Shown here in pieces: positions 14,365 to 21,836 of a stretch of 26,754 nucleotides of DNA. The notes under the pieces are model-generated. The model was not told the DNA's origin, searched no databases, and saw only the letters and a list, made by a program, of their open reading frames with translations. The stretch is from a bacterium (GTDB taxonomy: Bacteria; Patescibacteriota; Microgenomatia; Levybacterales; UBA12049), in the NCBI GenBank assembly GCA_021784535.1, contig JAJYHW010000037.1, forward strand, positions 1-26,754. Reading direction: 5' to 3'. A program made the translations under genes and the position numbers. Positions within the stretch are counted from its first letter, which is position 1. Every line of letters begins with the position of its first letter.

Positions 14365-14814
14365 ATGACCAAACAGCAGCTCAAAGAGGAACTCAAGCAA
14401 TCAATGCTCGCACGTGATGCAGAAAAAACATCAACCCTTCGCATGATTATCTCAGCGCTTGGCTATTACGAAATTGAAAAAGGCGGTGCCGGTTATGAAG
14501 CAACTGAAGAAGATGTTCTGGCTGTGCTGCAAAAACAGGCAAAGCAGCGTAGGGACTCTATAGAACAATTCAAAGCTGGAGGGCGAGAAGAGCTCGCCGA
14601 GAAAGAGCAAAAAGAATTGGAACTGATTCAAACATATCTTCCCGAGATGATGGATGAAGAATCAATAAGAAAGCTTGTTGATGAAGCTATTGTGCAAACT
14701 GGAGCTACCAGCTCTGCAGACATGGGCAAAGTAATGGGAGCTCTCATGTCAAAAGTAAAAGGGAAAGCGGATGGATCATTGATAAGTAAACTCGTCAAAG
14801 AAAAACTTGACTAA
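14365..14814 (+). CDS. GatB/YqeY domain protein
   Basis: 149-residue helical, highly charged protein of the YqeY family, related to the tail domain of the GatB subunit of Asp-tRNA(Asn)/Glu-tRNA(Gln) amidotransferase. Typical segments are present: SMLARDAEKTSTLRMIISAL (13-32), KQRRDSIEQFKAGGREELAEKE (60-81) and the C-terminal GKVMGALMSKVKGKADG (121-137). The family is thought to bind tRNA or proteins, but a precise activity is not established. With gltX, aspS, cca and tRNA-Gln nearby, a link to tRNA charging is natural but unproven. It starts 6 bases after TATAAT and has no Shine-Dalgarno site. It converges with secF across 27 bases without a visible hairpin. Confidence 0.9.
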   Translation: MTKQQLKEELKQSMLARDAEKTSTLRMIISALGYYEIEKGGAGYEATEEDVLAVLQKQAKQRRDSIEQFKAGGREELAEKEQKELELIQTYLPEMMDEESIRKLVDEAIVQTGATSSADMGKVMGALMSKVKGKADGSLISKLVKEKLD

Positions 14815-14841
14815 CGCTTAACATACTTTTAATCCTCCAGA

Positions 14842-15750
14842 CTATTTCTTGCGGTTTTTTCTCTCTATCCATTCTTGCCAGACGACAAGAAGTTGTGAGG
14901 CATTGAAAATTGAAGAATACGTTCCGCTGGCAATACCAATCAACATCGCGACAACAAACCACCGGATCGATACCCCTCCGAAAATTAATAAGGTAAATAA
15001 TACAAGTATTGCGGTAAGAGAAGTATTTAATGAGCGGACGAACGTTTGCAAAATAGAATCATTGACCACTTGAGAGAAAGAAGCGGTGATATTGCGCCGT
15101 AAATTTTCTCTAATCCTATCAAAAACAACAATCGTATCATGCACTGAAAACCCGATAACCGTTAACAAAGCTGTGACAAATAAACTATCAACCTCAACGT
15201 GGAAAAAATGACCAAGAATGGAAAAAATACCGACGACAACCAGTGCATCATGCAAAAGCGCAATAATCGCACATATTCCAAACCGCCAGCTACTCATAGG
15301 CTTACGAACACCTCTAAATGCCCATGCGATATAGAAAACAATAAGTAAGGAGGCAATGACAATCGCATTAAACGCGTTCATGGTGATCTCCTTCCCGATA
15401 ACCGGCCCTATGGTTTCGAACTGATCCTGCTTGACTTGCCCGGTGTTCTTTTGCAAATCTTTCATGATCTGAACATCCTGCTTATCATCCATCGGTTTAG
15501 TCCGAATAAAAACCTGATGTGCTGATTGTTTCTGAATTGTTATAACCGCTATCTTATCCTGTTTAAACGTGTTATGAATACCAAAAAGCGTCTGTTGTGT
15601 AACCTGCTTCTGATACGTTACCGTTATCTGTGAACCTCCGGTAAAATCAATTGACAAATTAAGCCCCCACAAAAGAAGCGAGATCACTCCCGGAATGATA
15701 ATTGCTAATGAAAAGGCAAAATACCAGTTTCTTTTTCCTACAATATTCAT
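14842..15750 (-). CDS. secF: Protein translocase subunit SecF
   Basis: 302-residue membrane protein of the Sec translocon accessory complex that, with SecD, uses the proton gradient to help exported proteins leave the channel. Helix 1 is at about 11-31, followed by the conserved DFTGGSQ (35-41), a short periplasm-side domain, and five further helices from about 127 to 290, with the SecF segments ETIGPVIGKE and HDTIVVFDRIRENLRR. Length and topology are typical. It begins 12 bases after the secD stop, so secD-secF form an operon with the HTH-NTase gene upstream. Confidence 0.95.
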   Translation of the reverse strand: MNIVGKRNWYFAFSLAIIIPGVISLLLWGLNLSIDFTGGSQITVTYQKQVTQQTLFGIHNTFKQDKIAVITIQKQSAHQVFIRTKPMDDKQDVQIMKDLQKNTGQVKQDQFETIGPVIGKEITMNAFNAIVIASLLIVFYIAWAFRGVRKPMSSWRFGICAIIALLHDALVVVGIFSILGHFFHVEVDSLFVTALLTVIGFSVHDTIVVFDRIRENLRRNITASFSQVVNDSILQTFVRSLNTSLTAILVLFTLLIFGGVSIRWFVVAMLIGIASGTYSSIFNASQLLVVWQEWIERKNRKK

Positions 15751-15762
15751 AGTTTGTTAACC

Positions 15763-17157
15763 TTATCCCCTCTTATAAAAGACTCTCAAAAATGTCCGTG
15801 TCACGAAAATCGCTGAAAACATTGAAACAATGATACCCAATGCCAGTGTTACGGCAAATCCACGTATAACTCCTGTCCCAAAATAAAATAATACAGCACT
15901 TGTGATAAGACTTGAAATATTAGAATCACGGATTGACGGCCACGCGCGGGAAAATCCCAAATCAATTGCGTTTGCACGTGTCCTGCCCCTTCTGATTTCC
16001 TCTTTCATCCGTTCAAAAATAAGAATATTTGCATCAACAGCAATGCCGACAGACAAAATAAACCCAGCAATACCGGCAAGTGTTAACGTCACGGGAATTA
16101 ATCTGAATAAAGAAAGAACAAAAAGCGAATAAATAATCAATGCAGCGCTTGCAACAATTCCAAGCTGTCCATAAAGAACAATCATAAAAATAATAATAAC
16201 AAAAAAACCTAATACGCCGGCAATGAGACTTGCCTGCAAAGAAGCTTTGCCCAACGTCGCACCGATTGCCTGCTGCTGTAGAACGGATAGCGAAACAGGG
16301 AGTGCTCCGGCATTTAATTGGATAGCCAGATTATTTGCCTGCTGTGTTGTAAAATTACCGGTGATAACCGCATTGCCTCCCACGATAGGCTGCTGTACGA
16401 CAGGCGCCTCTATCACCTGCTGGTCAAGTGCGATTGCGACAACTTTTCCTACATTTCGCGAAGTAATATCAGCAAATTTTTTTGCTCCTCCCGGCGTAAA
16501 TGTCAACTGCACCTGCGGCTTACCCGTATTGGTATCAAAAGTAACAGCTGCCTGCTTGAGATCAGACCCGCTTAAATTTGTCTCTTTCGGGTTCGGACCC
16601 ACAGCTGCGCTTACTCCTACCGGTATTCCTGCCGCAAGATCCTGCATTGCCGATTGCGATGCTGTTTGCGCAGATTGACTTGCAGATGTAGGACTACCAC
16701 TTTCCCAAAATGTTAATTTGGCTGTTTTTCCGACCAGATTAATAGCTTGATTGACATCAGTAATACCGGGAATTTCGACCAGAATACGATAGTCATTATT
16801 AACCTTTTCTGTTTGAACGACTGGCTCTGAAACACCGAAAAAATTTATTCTTTTTTCTATAACTGCTTTTGCTGAGCTTAATGCGCTATCTCTTTGCCCT
16901 TGAGGAATATTCTTCATGTTGGCACGAAACGTAATACTACTTCCGCCTTGCAAATCAAGACCCAGATGAAACGCCATATCATGAATTTTATTGATAACAG
17001 GGATCCCCTGATATGAGTACCGCACCGGAACTGATCGCGATGTAAAGGGATTAAACAAATCGAAATTAAGAGTAACAGGTGCTGCAGCGTTGATAAGAAC
17101 ACTCGCTACTGTCAATAAACCGACAAGAAAAAGCGCGTAACGCGAGTGATGCTTCAC
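15763..17157 (-). CDS. secD: Protein translocase subunit SecD
   Basis: 464 residues; SecF partner in driving late steps of Sec export. An N-terminal helix (about 8-25) is followed by the LGLDLQGGSS motif (65-74), an external P1 domain containing a low-complexity Ser/Ala/Gln stretch (about 150-175), and five C-terminal helices with VGIAVDANILIFERMKEE, the SecD signature carrying the proton-relay Asp. The start is GTG (17157-17155), overlapping the TGA of the upstream regulator as GTGA; no other start is near enough to keep the membrane helix. Translational coupling to the HTH-NTase gene is therefore likely. Confidence 0.95.
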   Translation of the reverse strand: MKHHSRYALFLVGLLTVASVLINAAAPVTLNFDLFNPFTSRSVPVRYSYQGIPVINKIHDMAFHLGLDLQGGSSITFRANMKNIPQGQRDSALSSAKAVIEKRINFFGVSEPVVQTEKVNNDYRILVEIPGITDVNQAINLVGKTAKLTFWESGSPTSASQSAQTASQSAMQDLAAGIPVGVSAAVGPNPKETNLSGSDLKQAAVTFDTNTGKPQVQLTFTPGGAKKFADITSRNVGKVVAIALDQQVIEAPVVQQPIVGGNAVITGNFTTQQANNLAIQLNAGALPVSLSVLQQQAIGATLGKASLQASLIAGVLGFFVIIIFMIVLYGQLGIVASAALIIYSLFVLSLFRLIPVTLTLAGIAGFILSVGIAVDANILIFERMKEEIRRGRTRANAIDLGFSRAWPSIRDSNISSLITSAVLFYFGTGVIRGFAVTLALGIIVSMFSAIFVTRTFLRVFYKRG

Positions 17158-17729
17158 GCGAGAAGCCCCTCCTCATCACCGATAATCATCACCCTTGAGC
17201 CGGAAAGAATACCTACAAGAAACGGATCATTCCGCTGCTTACGGAATTTAAACTCGTCCTCAGTCATTGCAGTATAATTAATTTCTGTCCCAAGCCTCAT
17301 TTCTTCATTGCGGACAAGTATCGCGAGTTCAGGCAAAACAATAGTTCCAACGACAATTAAATCAACATCTTCAGGATTTTCTTTAATACGACGGATAAAT
17401 TTACCTGAAAACATAGCAAATTTGATCTTGCCTAGTTTTGCCCGGTATTCAAGAATTTGCTGACCAAGTCCGATTGTTTTTGCTCCGATTTTAAGGAGAT
17501 CAAAATAAAAAGGATATTCTTTTGCAAGCGAATAATATACCCTGTTTGCTCTCTGTTCGCGCCGCAAAACTCCTTTTTTCTCAAGCGAAATCAATTCTCG
17601 TCTGACCGCATTAATTTCCTCCTCCGTCCTTCTGACGCATTCACGGACATGGTACATATCATGGGGAGATGTAAGAAACAGGTTGAGTAATTTTACCCTG
17701 GTTTTTGATGTAATAAGATCTGAGAACAT
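17154..17729 (-). CDS. Winged-helix and minimal nucleotidyltransferase domain protein
   Basis: 191 residues. Residues 1-75 form an ArsR/MarR-like winged helix (SKTRVKLLNLFLTS, VRECVRRTEEEINAVRRELISLEKKGVLRREQ, RVYYSLAKEYPFY). The rest fits a minimal nucleotidyltransferase: KFAMFSGKFIRR then EDVDLIVVG (about 120-128), with the D-x-D pair of the metal site. Fusions like this occur in bacteria and archaea as presumed regulators related to MNT/HEPN-like systems, but no partner HEPN gene is here. It heads the secD-secF operon with a stop/start overlap, so it may regulate it. A TGCTATAAT promoter lies 25 bases upstream of the ATG. Function unproven. Confidence 0.75.
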   Translation of the reverse strand: MFSDLITSKTRVKLLNLFLTSPHDMYHVRECVRRTEEEINAVRRELISLEKKGVLRREQRANRVYYSLAKEYPFYFDLLKIGAKTIGLGQQILEYRAKLGKIKFAMFSGKFIRRIKENPEDVDLIVVGTIVLPELAILVRNEEMRLGTEINYTAMTEDEFKFRKQRNDPFLVGILSGSRVMIIGDEEGLLA

Positions 17730-17754
17730 AATAAGCTAAGGGCAAGATGAAGAT

Positions 17755-17763
17755 ATTATAGCA
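17755..17763 (-). promoter_or_regulatory. Extended -10 promoter of the HTH-NTase-secDF operon
   Basis: On the minus strand TGCTATAAT (17763-17755) is a perfect extended -10 element. It lies 25 bases before the ATG at 17729, giving a leader of roughly 18 bases without a Shine-Dalgarno site, so this one is not leaderless. Confidence 0.6.
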
Positions 17764-17810
17764 TTTTTTTGCTCAATTTAAATAGCAACAATGTATTCAC
17801 AAAAGAATAA

Positions 17811-18989
17811 TTACTGCACAAGTACTTCTGAGCCTATGGGGAGCATTTCAAACCATTGTTTCCCGACGGTAAAAGTAATTTCATTACCGTTGCTATCAGT
17901 TAATATTGTTCTTGCTGTCCTGCTTGCCTTACTCCATGTCCCACGAATCTCTTTTCCGTTCTCAAACACGATAGCTTTTCCAGAGCCGATATCGCCATAA
18001 AGCAAATGTTCATTATTTGGATATCCATCATTTGCCCTACGCACTGTCATAAACAATACGATGACATCGCTTGCAGTCAGTTGTTTATGTGTATTACGAT
18101 CTATATGCTTAACTCTTCCATTATCACGATAATAGAGATCATTTTGAGGATTATATGTCCATTTCACTGCGTAATCAGGCCCTGACCACGGGATTGAGAT
18201 AATTTGACTTGAAGGCCGTTCGCTTACCGGAGGAGTCGCAGTGAATGTGTAAGGGACAAACGTTGTATCCCATGATACACCGTTTTTATCGACATTGGTC
18301 AACCCGCGCGATTGTGCTGCGAAATTCCACAGCTTTGAAGTAACTGAATACATCGTATGCTCAGTCGCGACTTCATGCCCCTGACGGTTCATGTCACGAT
18401 AAAAAATAGGATAACCGATAGAAAATTGATTCAAGTCATTAAGTTGATTCCATCCATATTGAACAATTTGCCCTAATGCATTGGCAGGCCCCGGCGTGTT
18501 TGCGCCTCCTACATGTACATATAAAGGATTATTGCCATATTCAGAAATCCAATCAAGGAAATATGTCCTCGCCGAACGTACAGGTCCGACAATGCCAGCA
18601 TCTTGGCAATAGTAGACATTCATCGTTCTGGTAATGCCTCCTTCCGCATATGCTTCATACGTTACATCGGCGGCATTGATACCTGACTGAGGACGAGCTG
18701 GCAGACTATTTTCAATCATAATTCCCATCGGTCGATGTGCCCGCCACCATGTGGCCTGATCACTTCCGTATTTTACCCCTGTTAATGGACACGCTTCTGT
18801 TTTTGGTGCATTTGGATTAAATTCCAAAGCTTGATAATTATTGGTTACTTTACCTAATTTGGATGAGACAGCAGTTGTTGTTGGTTGTTGTGCCGGAGAG
18901 ACAGGCTGTTTGGCAAAAGCAACATAGGAGACTCCGGCAGAAAGGAGAAAGACAATAAGTGAGAGCAGGATAAGTACTTTCTTATTCAT
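17811..18989 (-). CDS. DUF3048 (YerB-like) secreted or membrane-anchored protein
   Basis: 392 residues. Lys-rich start and one hydrophobic helix (about 5-25) serve as signal or anchor, with an extracytoplasmic domain beyond. The DUF3048 pattern is clear: ACPLTGVKY, RPMGIMIENSLPARPQSGINAADVTYEAYAEGGITR in pieces at about 86-121, VGPVRSARTYFLDWISEY (134-151), and the C-terminal DUF3048_C half with KHIDRNTHKQLTASDVIVLF and GKAIVFENGKEIRGTWSK (337-354). The biochemical role of this family, present in Firmicutes, Chloroflexi and CPR genomes, is not established. It follows the DUF4446 gene by 3 bases, so the two form a two-gene operon. Confidence 0.88.
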   Translation of the reverse strand: MNKKVLILLSLIVFLLSAGVSYVAFAKQPVSPAQQPTTTAVSSKLGKVTNNYQALEFNPNAPKTEACPLTGVKYGSDQATWWRAHRPMGIMIENSLPARPQSGINAADVTYEAYAEGGITRTMNVYYCQDAGIVGPVRSARTYFLDWISEYGNNPLYVHVGGANTPGPANALGQIVQYGWNQLNDLNQFSIGYPIFYRDMNRQGHEVATEHTMYSVTSKLWNFAAQSRGLTNVDKNGVSWDTTFVPYTFTATPPVSERPSSQIISIPWSGPDYAVKWTYNPQNDLYYRDNGRVKHIDRNTHKQLTASDVIVLFMTVRRANDGYPNNEHLLYGDIGSGKAIVFENGKEIRGTWSKASRTARTILTDSNGNEITFTVGKQWFEMLPIGSEVLVQ

Positions 18990-18992
18990 ATA

Positions 18993-19448
18993 TTATGTTA
19001 ACCTTGCTGCCGAATGCAGAGCCTTTTTTTCTTCTTCAGAGAGTTCAACTTCAGTGCCTTTTCCTTTTGAAACGCGCTTGGTAAACCATCGGGTACCTGA
19101 ACGGGAATAAAGTGCGGTAATCACTATACCCGTATCATGCGCATCAACAAGAGCCAGAATAAAACTTTGATCACCGCCGGTATCCTTGAATGGATTAAAT
19201 CTCAGCAGTCCAACCTTCTGAATATGATAACCCCCGTCTTTCTCTATTTTATCACATCGCACTACTATTTTTGCAATATCTTCTTTTATTCTTTGTTCAC
19301 TGGCAATCAAGTTGCGAAGGACTTCATCAAGTGTTTTTTTACTCGTTCCCTGAATCAAAACGAGATAATTTTTTCTCAAAAGAAACCAGTAATACGTAAT
19401 TACTGCAAGCCATACAATTATGAAAAACAATAAAAAATAAATTATCAT
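18993..19448 (-). CDS. DUF4446 membrane protein
   Basis: 151 residues with one N-terminal transmembrane helix (about 2-24), a coiled-coil-like stretch (about 35-65) and a conserved domain containing QKVGLLRFNPFKDTGGDQS, FILALVDAHDTGIVITALYSR and a C-terminal LSEEEKKAL, which is the DUF4446 pattern. The family is widespread in Firmicutes and CPR but of unknown function. The frame is open to a TTG at 19466, but ATG 19448 starts directly before the membrane helix and is preferred. It is the promoter-proximal gene of the pair with DUF3048, divergent from the 19557 gene. Confidence 0.85.
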   Translation of the reverse strand: MIIYFLLFFIIVWLAVITYYWFLLRKNYLVLIQGTSKKTLDEVLRNLIASEQRIKEDIAKIVVRCDKIEKDGGYHIQKVGLLRFNPFKDTGGDQSFILALVDAHDTGIVITALYSRSGTRWFTKRVSKGKGTEVELSEEEKKALHSAARLT

Positions 19449-19516
19449 AGCAGCTCTTTTGACCAAAAACTCTGCGCTTTTAGCCTTGAAAATTTCGCTT
19501 ACTCAATATTAACCTC

Positions 19517-19546
19517 TTGACAAGGCCAAAGTCAATAGTGTAACCT
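19517..19546 (+). promoter_or_regulatory. Promoter of the 19557 gene
   Basis: TTGACA (19517-19522), an 18-base spacer and TAACCT (19541-19546), then 10 bases to the ATG. The -35 is consensus, the -10 weak. The transcript would have a leader of only about 3-4 bases. Confidence 0.5.
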
Positions 19547-19556
19547 AGGCTCATTC

Positions 19557-19880
19557 ATGCCTAAAAAGAGAAAAACTCGCAAACAAAAATTGCTGACTAC
19601 TCAGAAAAAACAGGAAGCTCATATCATTGAGTCGGGAGCAGCGCTATCGCAACAAGAAGAGCCGAAATTAGCAAGCCCGGAGACTGGAATAACATTCTCA
19701 CTTCCCGCAGTACCAGGTATAAAATCTCCAAGCCGCAAAAAATCAGAACCTGCAAGACAAACAGTTACTATCGAGACAACTGAATATGCTTATCTAGGAA
19801 AAGATCTTCTGAAAACTGCGATAGTTACAGGAATAATTGTTCTTGTAGAATTGCTGACTAGGATGTTTTATCTCCACTAA
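19557..19880 (+). CDS. Small unknown protein with basic N-terminus and C-terminal membrane helix
   Basis: 107 residues, not recognised. Residues 1-18 are strongly basic (KKRKTRKQK), 19-75 are polar, Pro/Ser/Glu-rich and probably disordered, and 83-105 form one hydrophobic helix (AIVTGIIVLVELL), with two residues after it, so it looks like a tail-anchored protein with its bulk in the cytoplasm. The basic patch could bind RNA, DNA or phospholipid head groups. It has a promoter of its own and lies 106 bases upstream of the zinc-ribbon gene, separated by a 7-base array. Coding status rests on length, start context and coherent composition. Confidence 0.65.
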   Translation: MPKKRKTRKQKLLTTQKKQEAHIIESGAALSQQEEPKLASPETGITFSLPAVPGIKSPSRKKSEPARQTVTIETTEYAYLGKDLLKTAIVTGIIVLVELLTRMFYLH

Positions 19881-19932
19881 AGAGATAGCATCGAAATCTG
19901 GAACAAATTCGAATACTAGTAATTTGAAATTG

Positions 19933-19967
19933 TTTCGAATTTCGATATTCGAATTTCGAATTTAATT
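19933..19967. repeat. Heptanucleotide array (TTTCGAA type, 4-5 copies) before the zinc-ribbon gene
   Basis: Units TTTCGAA, TTTCGAT, ATTCGAA, TTTCGAA and a decayed TTTAATT. It ends directly before the Shine-Dalgarno site AAGGAGGTGA, so it would be in the 5' untranslated region. TTCGAA is itself palindromic, so the array could also fold. Confidence 0.7.
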
Positions 19968-19970
19968 CGG

Positions 19971-19980
19971 AAGGAGGTGA
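19971..19980 (+). promoter_or_regulatory. Full-length Shine-Dalgarno sequence of the DUF5679 gene
   Basis: AAGGAGGTGA, fully complementary to the usual 16S rRNA 3' end, 6 bases before ATG 19987. It decides the start in favour of 19987 over the second ATG at 19996 and predicts very efficient translation. Confidence 0.85.
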
Positions 19981-19986
19981 GCATCA

Positions 19987-20130
19987 ATGGCATCAATGTA
20001 TTGTGTAAAATGTCGCGCAAAAAGAGACGTCGACAATCCAGAACAGGTTACCATGAAAAACGGCAAGCCAGCTCTTAAGGCTAAATGCCCAGTTTGTGGT
20101 ACGGGAATGTACAAGATTGGTTCAAAATAA
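19987..20130 (+). CDS. Small zinc-ribbon protein (DUF5679 family)
   Basis: 47 residues, too short for usual ORF cut-offs. Two CxxC knuckles (C6-V-K-C9 and C34-P-V-C37) around a basic middle (KNGKPALKAK) give a zinc ribbon, as in the DUF5679 family of CPR and Chloroflexi, which recalls the zinc-finger repeats of topoisomerase I. It probably binds nucleic acid or a protein partner; no function is established. The perfect Shine-Dalgarno site and the following chain of hairpins, one of which overlaps its stop codon, suggest a highly expressed, stable short mRNA. Confidence 0.9.
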   Translation: MASMYCVKCRAKRDVDNPEQVTMKNGKPALKAKCPVCGTGMYKIGSK

Positions 20131-20189
20131 TCTTGTAACTCCTTGAAGTACTCATTATGCTTCAAGGAACACGACCCGTTTTAATCGGG
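20110..20189 (+). other. Three consecutive hairpins at the end of the DUF5679 mRNA
   Basis: TACAAGATT (20110-20118) pairs perfectly with AATCTTGTA (20129-20137) across the stop codon; TCCTTGAAG (20140-20148) pairs perfectly with CTTCAAGGA (20160-20168); CCCG (20175-20178) pairs with CGGG (20186-20189). A fourth hairpin, the terminator at 20191-20220, follows at once. This density of stems in 110 bases is far above the surroundings and may be an mRNA-stabilising 3' end or a small RNA. Confidence 0.6.
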
Positions 20190-20190
20190 A

Positions 20191-20220
20191 AAGAAAACCC
20201 TGCGCTTGCGGGGTTTTCTT
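20191..20220. terminator. Bidirectional intrinsic terminator
   Basis: AAGAAAACCCTGC (20191-20203) and GCGGGGTTTTCTT (20208-20220) form a 13-base-pair stem with one T-G wobble around GCTT, with A-tract and T-tract arms on either side, so it can stop transcripts from both strands. It separates the DUF5679 gene (plus) from the glycan block that ends at 20263 (minus). Confidence 0.88.
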
Positions 20221-20262
20221 AGGTGACATAAATAGCAACTAAGAGACGAGTGGAGAAAAATA

Positions 20263-21825
20263 TTACTGTTTGCTTGTGTGAATAATAACGTGGACCATTT
20301 TATAGACTTTTACTACCGACACATGCCACTCTTTCCACACCGTAGCCTGTCCGAAACCTGCGATTTCCCAAAGAGGATTGCCAAGTGGCTTACATGCAGG
20401 ATCTTCACAGACAACCATAAGCTGATTTGTTACTGTTTTCCGTTGTGGATCAACCTGAGGATTCTGAATCGCTATCGGAGGATGACCTAATATTGTAAGA
20501 TAGTAAACATAGGCATAATCAGAATTGCCGCTGCCTCCTGCAAGTAATGCAAAATTAAAAGGCTGATTATCAGTCTTTGAGATAACAAACTTTGCAATTT
20601 TTTCAGCTTGCGCTTTTTGTCTGTTCGGTGGATATTGAAAAGGCTGATAATACAAATTATATCCAAAAATGCCGAGAAAGAGAATTGCTCCTACTACATA
20701 CCCGTATTGCATCGTACCTTTTTTCAGTTCAAATATTTTACCGATGAGATGAGCAATCAGAAAAAACGGCAGAGGAAACATAAAGACCATATAATAATCA
20801 TAAATCGGTTTTTTATATAGTCCAAAGAGTGATACGCCAAAGACAAGCCATGTTGTTAATAAAATCACCACAAATTTATTTTTAGCGCGATAAAGCATTC
20901 CTATTGATGCAATGGCAAAAATAAGAACGATCAGTCCGAATATTTGTAATTGCATTAAGGAATATAAATGATACAGATCAGGAGAAGGATAATTGAATAC
21001 CAGACGGCCAAATAAACGAAAGAATACATCAGCAACCGGCTGATAGAAAGCATGATAGGTTGCGTATTGCTCACTTGTTGTATCTGTAGAGATAAATTTA
21101 ATAATGCTTCTGGTGTTCGGAAAACCATGTCTGATTTCAAATGCCAAAAAAGGGGAAAAACCAATAATAAAACCGGCAAAAATTTCAAGATAATTTTTCA
21201 ATAATTGCCGGATAAGTATTTTAGTATTAAGATACCAGTGCATGAGAAACAATGAGACGGCAACGATCACCGCGAGAAATAAAGAAATATAATGCAGCTG
21301 AATACAAATACCCAACAAAAACCCAACAAGCAGATAATATTTCCAAAAGCGCACAATAGTCACTGCCTTATAAAGACAATATACCGTCAGTAACGCAAAA
21401 AAAGGTACGACATTTGGATTCCAGGAAGAATGAGAATACGTAATAACAAGTGGAGAGACGGCATACAACGCAGCAGCAATAAGACCTGTTTTTCGATCAA
21501 AAAAATCACTCCCCACGATGTATATAAGCCACACAGTGGCTATGCCAACAAGCGCAACCATTACCGCAGGACCAACGGGGTTAAAATGAAATAGCCATAA
21601 AAACGGCGCCATCATGTAATAATAAATTGGTCCGGTAAAAAAATTGCCTGCGGAAGCGCGAGGACCGAGTAAAGTAAAATGTCCTTGTAAAATATGCAAG
21701 GCAACAAGTACATCACGCCCTTCATCTCCCAGAAAGGTCATATAATCCGAGATCATATACAAACGCATAAAAGCAGCGAGAAGAAGAATAAAAGTAAGTA
21801 AGATAAAAGCAATTTTACGATTCAT
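20263..21825 (-). CDS. GT39/ArnT-like membrane glycosyltransferase
   Basis: 520-residue polytopic protein with about 11-12 hydrophobic helices, of the GT-C type (PMT/ArnT-like). The acidic catalytic pair D34-E35 lies in the first outer loop (FLGDEGRDVLV), followed by helix-rich segments such as SPLVITYSHSSWNPNVVPFFALL. Such enzymes take a sugar from a polyprenyl-phosphate carrier and pass it to a protein, lipid or glycan on the outer face of the membrane. The neighbouring gene upstream (11 bases away) is a polyprenyl-phosphate sugar synthase, which would provide the donor. The sugar and acceptor cannot be read. It is the last gene of the minus-strand glycan block. Confidence 0.85.
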   Translation of the reverse strand: MNRKIAFILLTFILLLAAFMRLYMISDYMTFLGDEGRDVLVALHILQGHFTLLGPRASAGNFFTGPIYYYMMAPFLWLFHFNPVGPAVMVALVGIATVWLIYIVGSDFFDRKTGLIAAALYAVSPLVITYSHSSWNPNVVPFFALLTVYCLYKAVTIVRFWKYYLLVGFLLGICIQLHYISLFLAVIVAVSLFLMHWYLNTKILIRQLLKNYLEIFAGFIIGFSPFLAFEIRHGFPNTRSIIKFISTDTTSEQYATYHAFYQPVADVFFRLFGRLVFNYPSPDLYHLYSLMQLQIFGLIVLIFAIASIGMLYRAKNKFVVILLTTWLVFGVSLFGLYKKPIYDYYMVFMFPLPFFLIAHLIGKIFELKKGTMQYGYVVGAILFLGIFGYNLYYQPFQYPPNRQKAQAEKIAKFVISKTDNQPFNFALLAGGSGNSDYAYVYYLTILGHPPIAIQNPQVDPQRKTVTNQLMVVCEDPACKPLGNPLWEIAGFGQATVWKEWHVSVVKVYKMVHVIIHTSKQ

Positions 21826-21836
21826 AACAATTCAAT

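Noticed and set aside
14815..14841. Terminator between the convergent yqeY-like and secF genes
   Set aside because: The 27 bases contain no inverted repeat with a T-run.
16223..16678. Plus-strand open frame of about 150 codons inside secD
   Set aside because: It is the antisense shadow of a clear secD gene; its translation is Cys/Ala-rich without family likeness, and no start signal precedes it.
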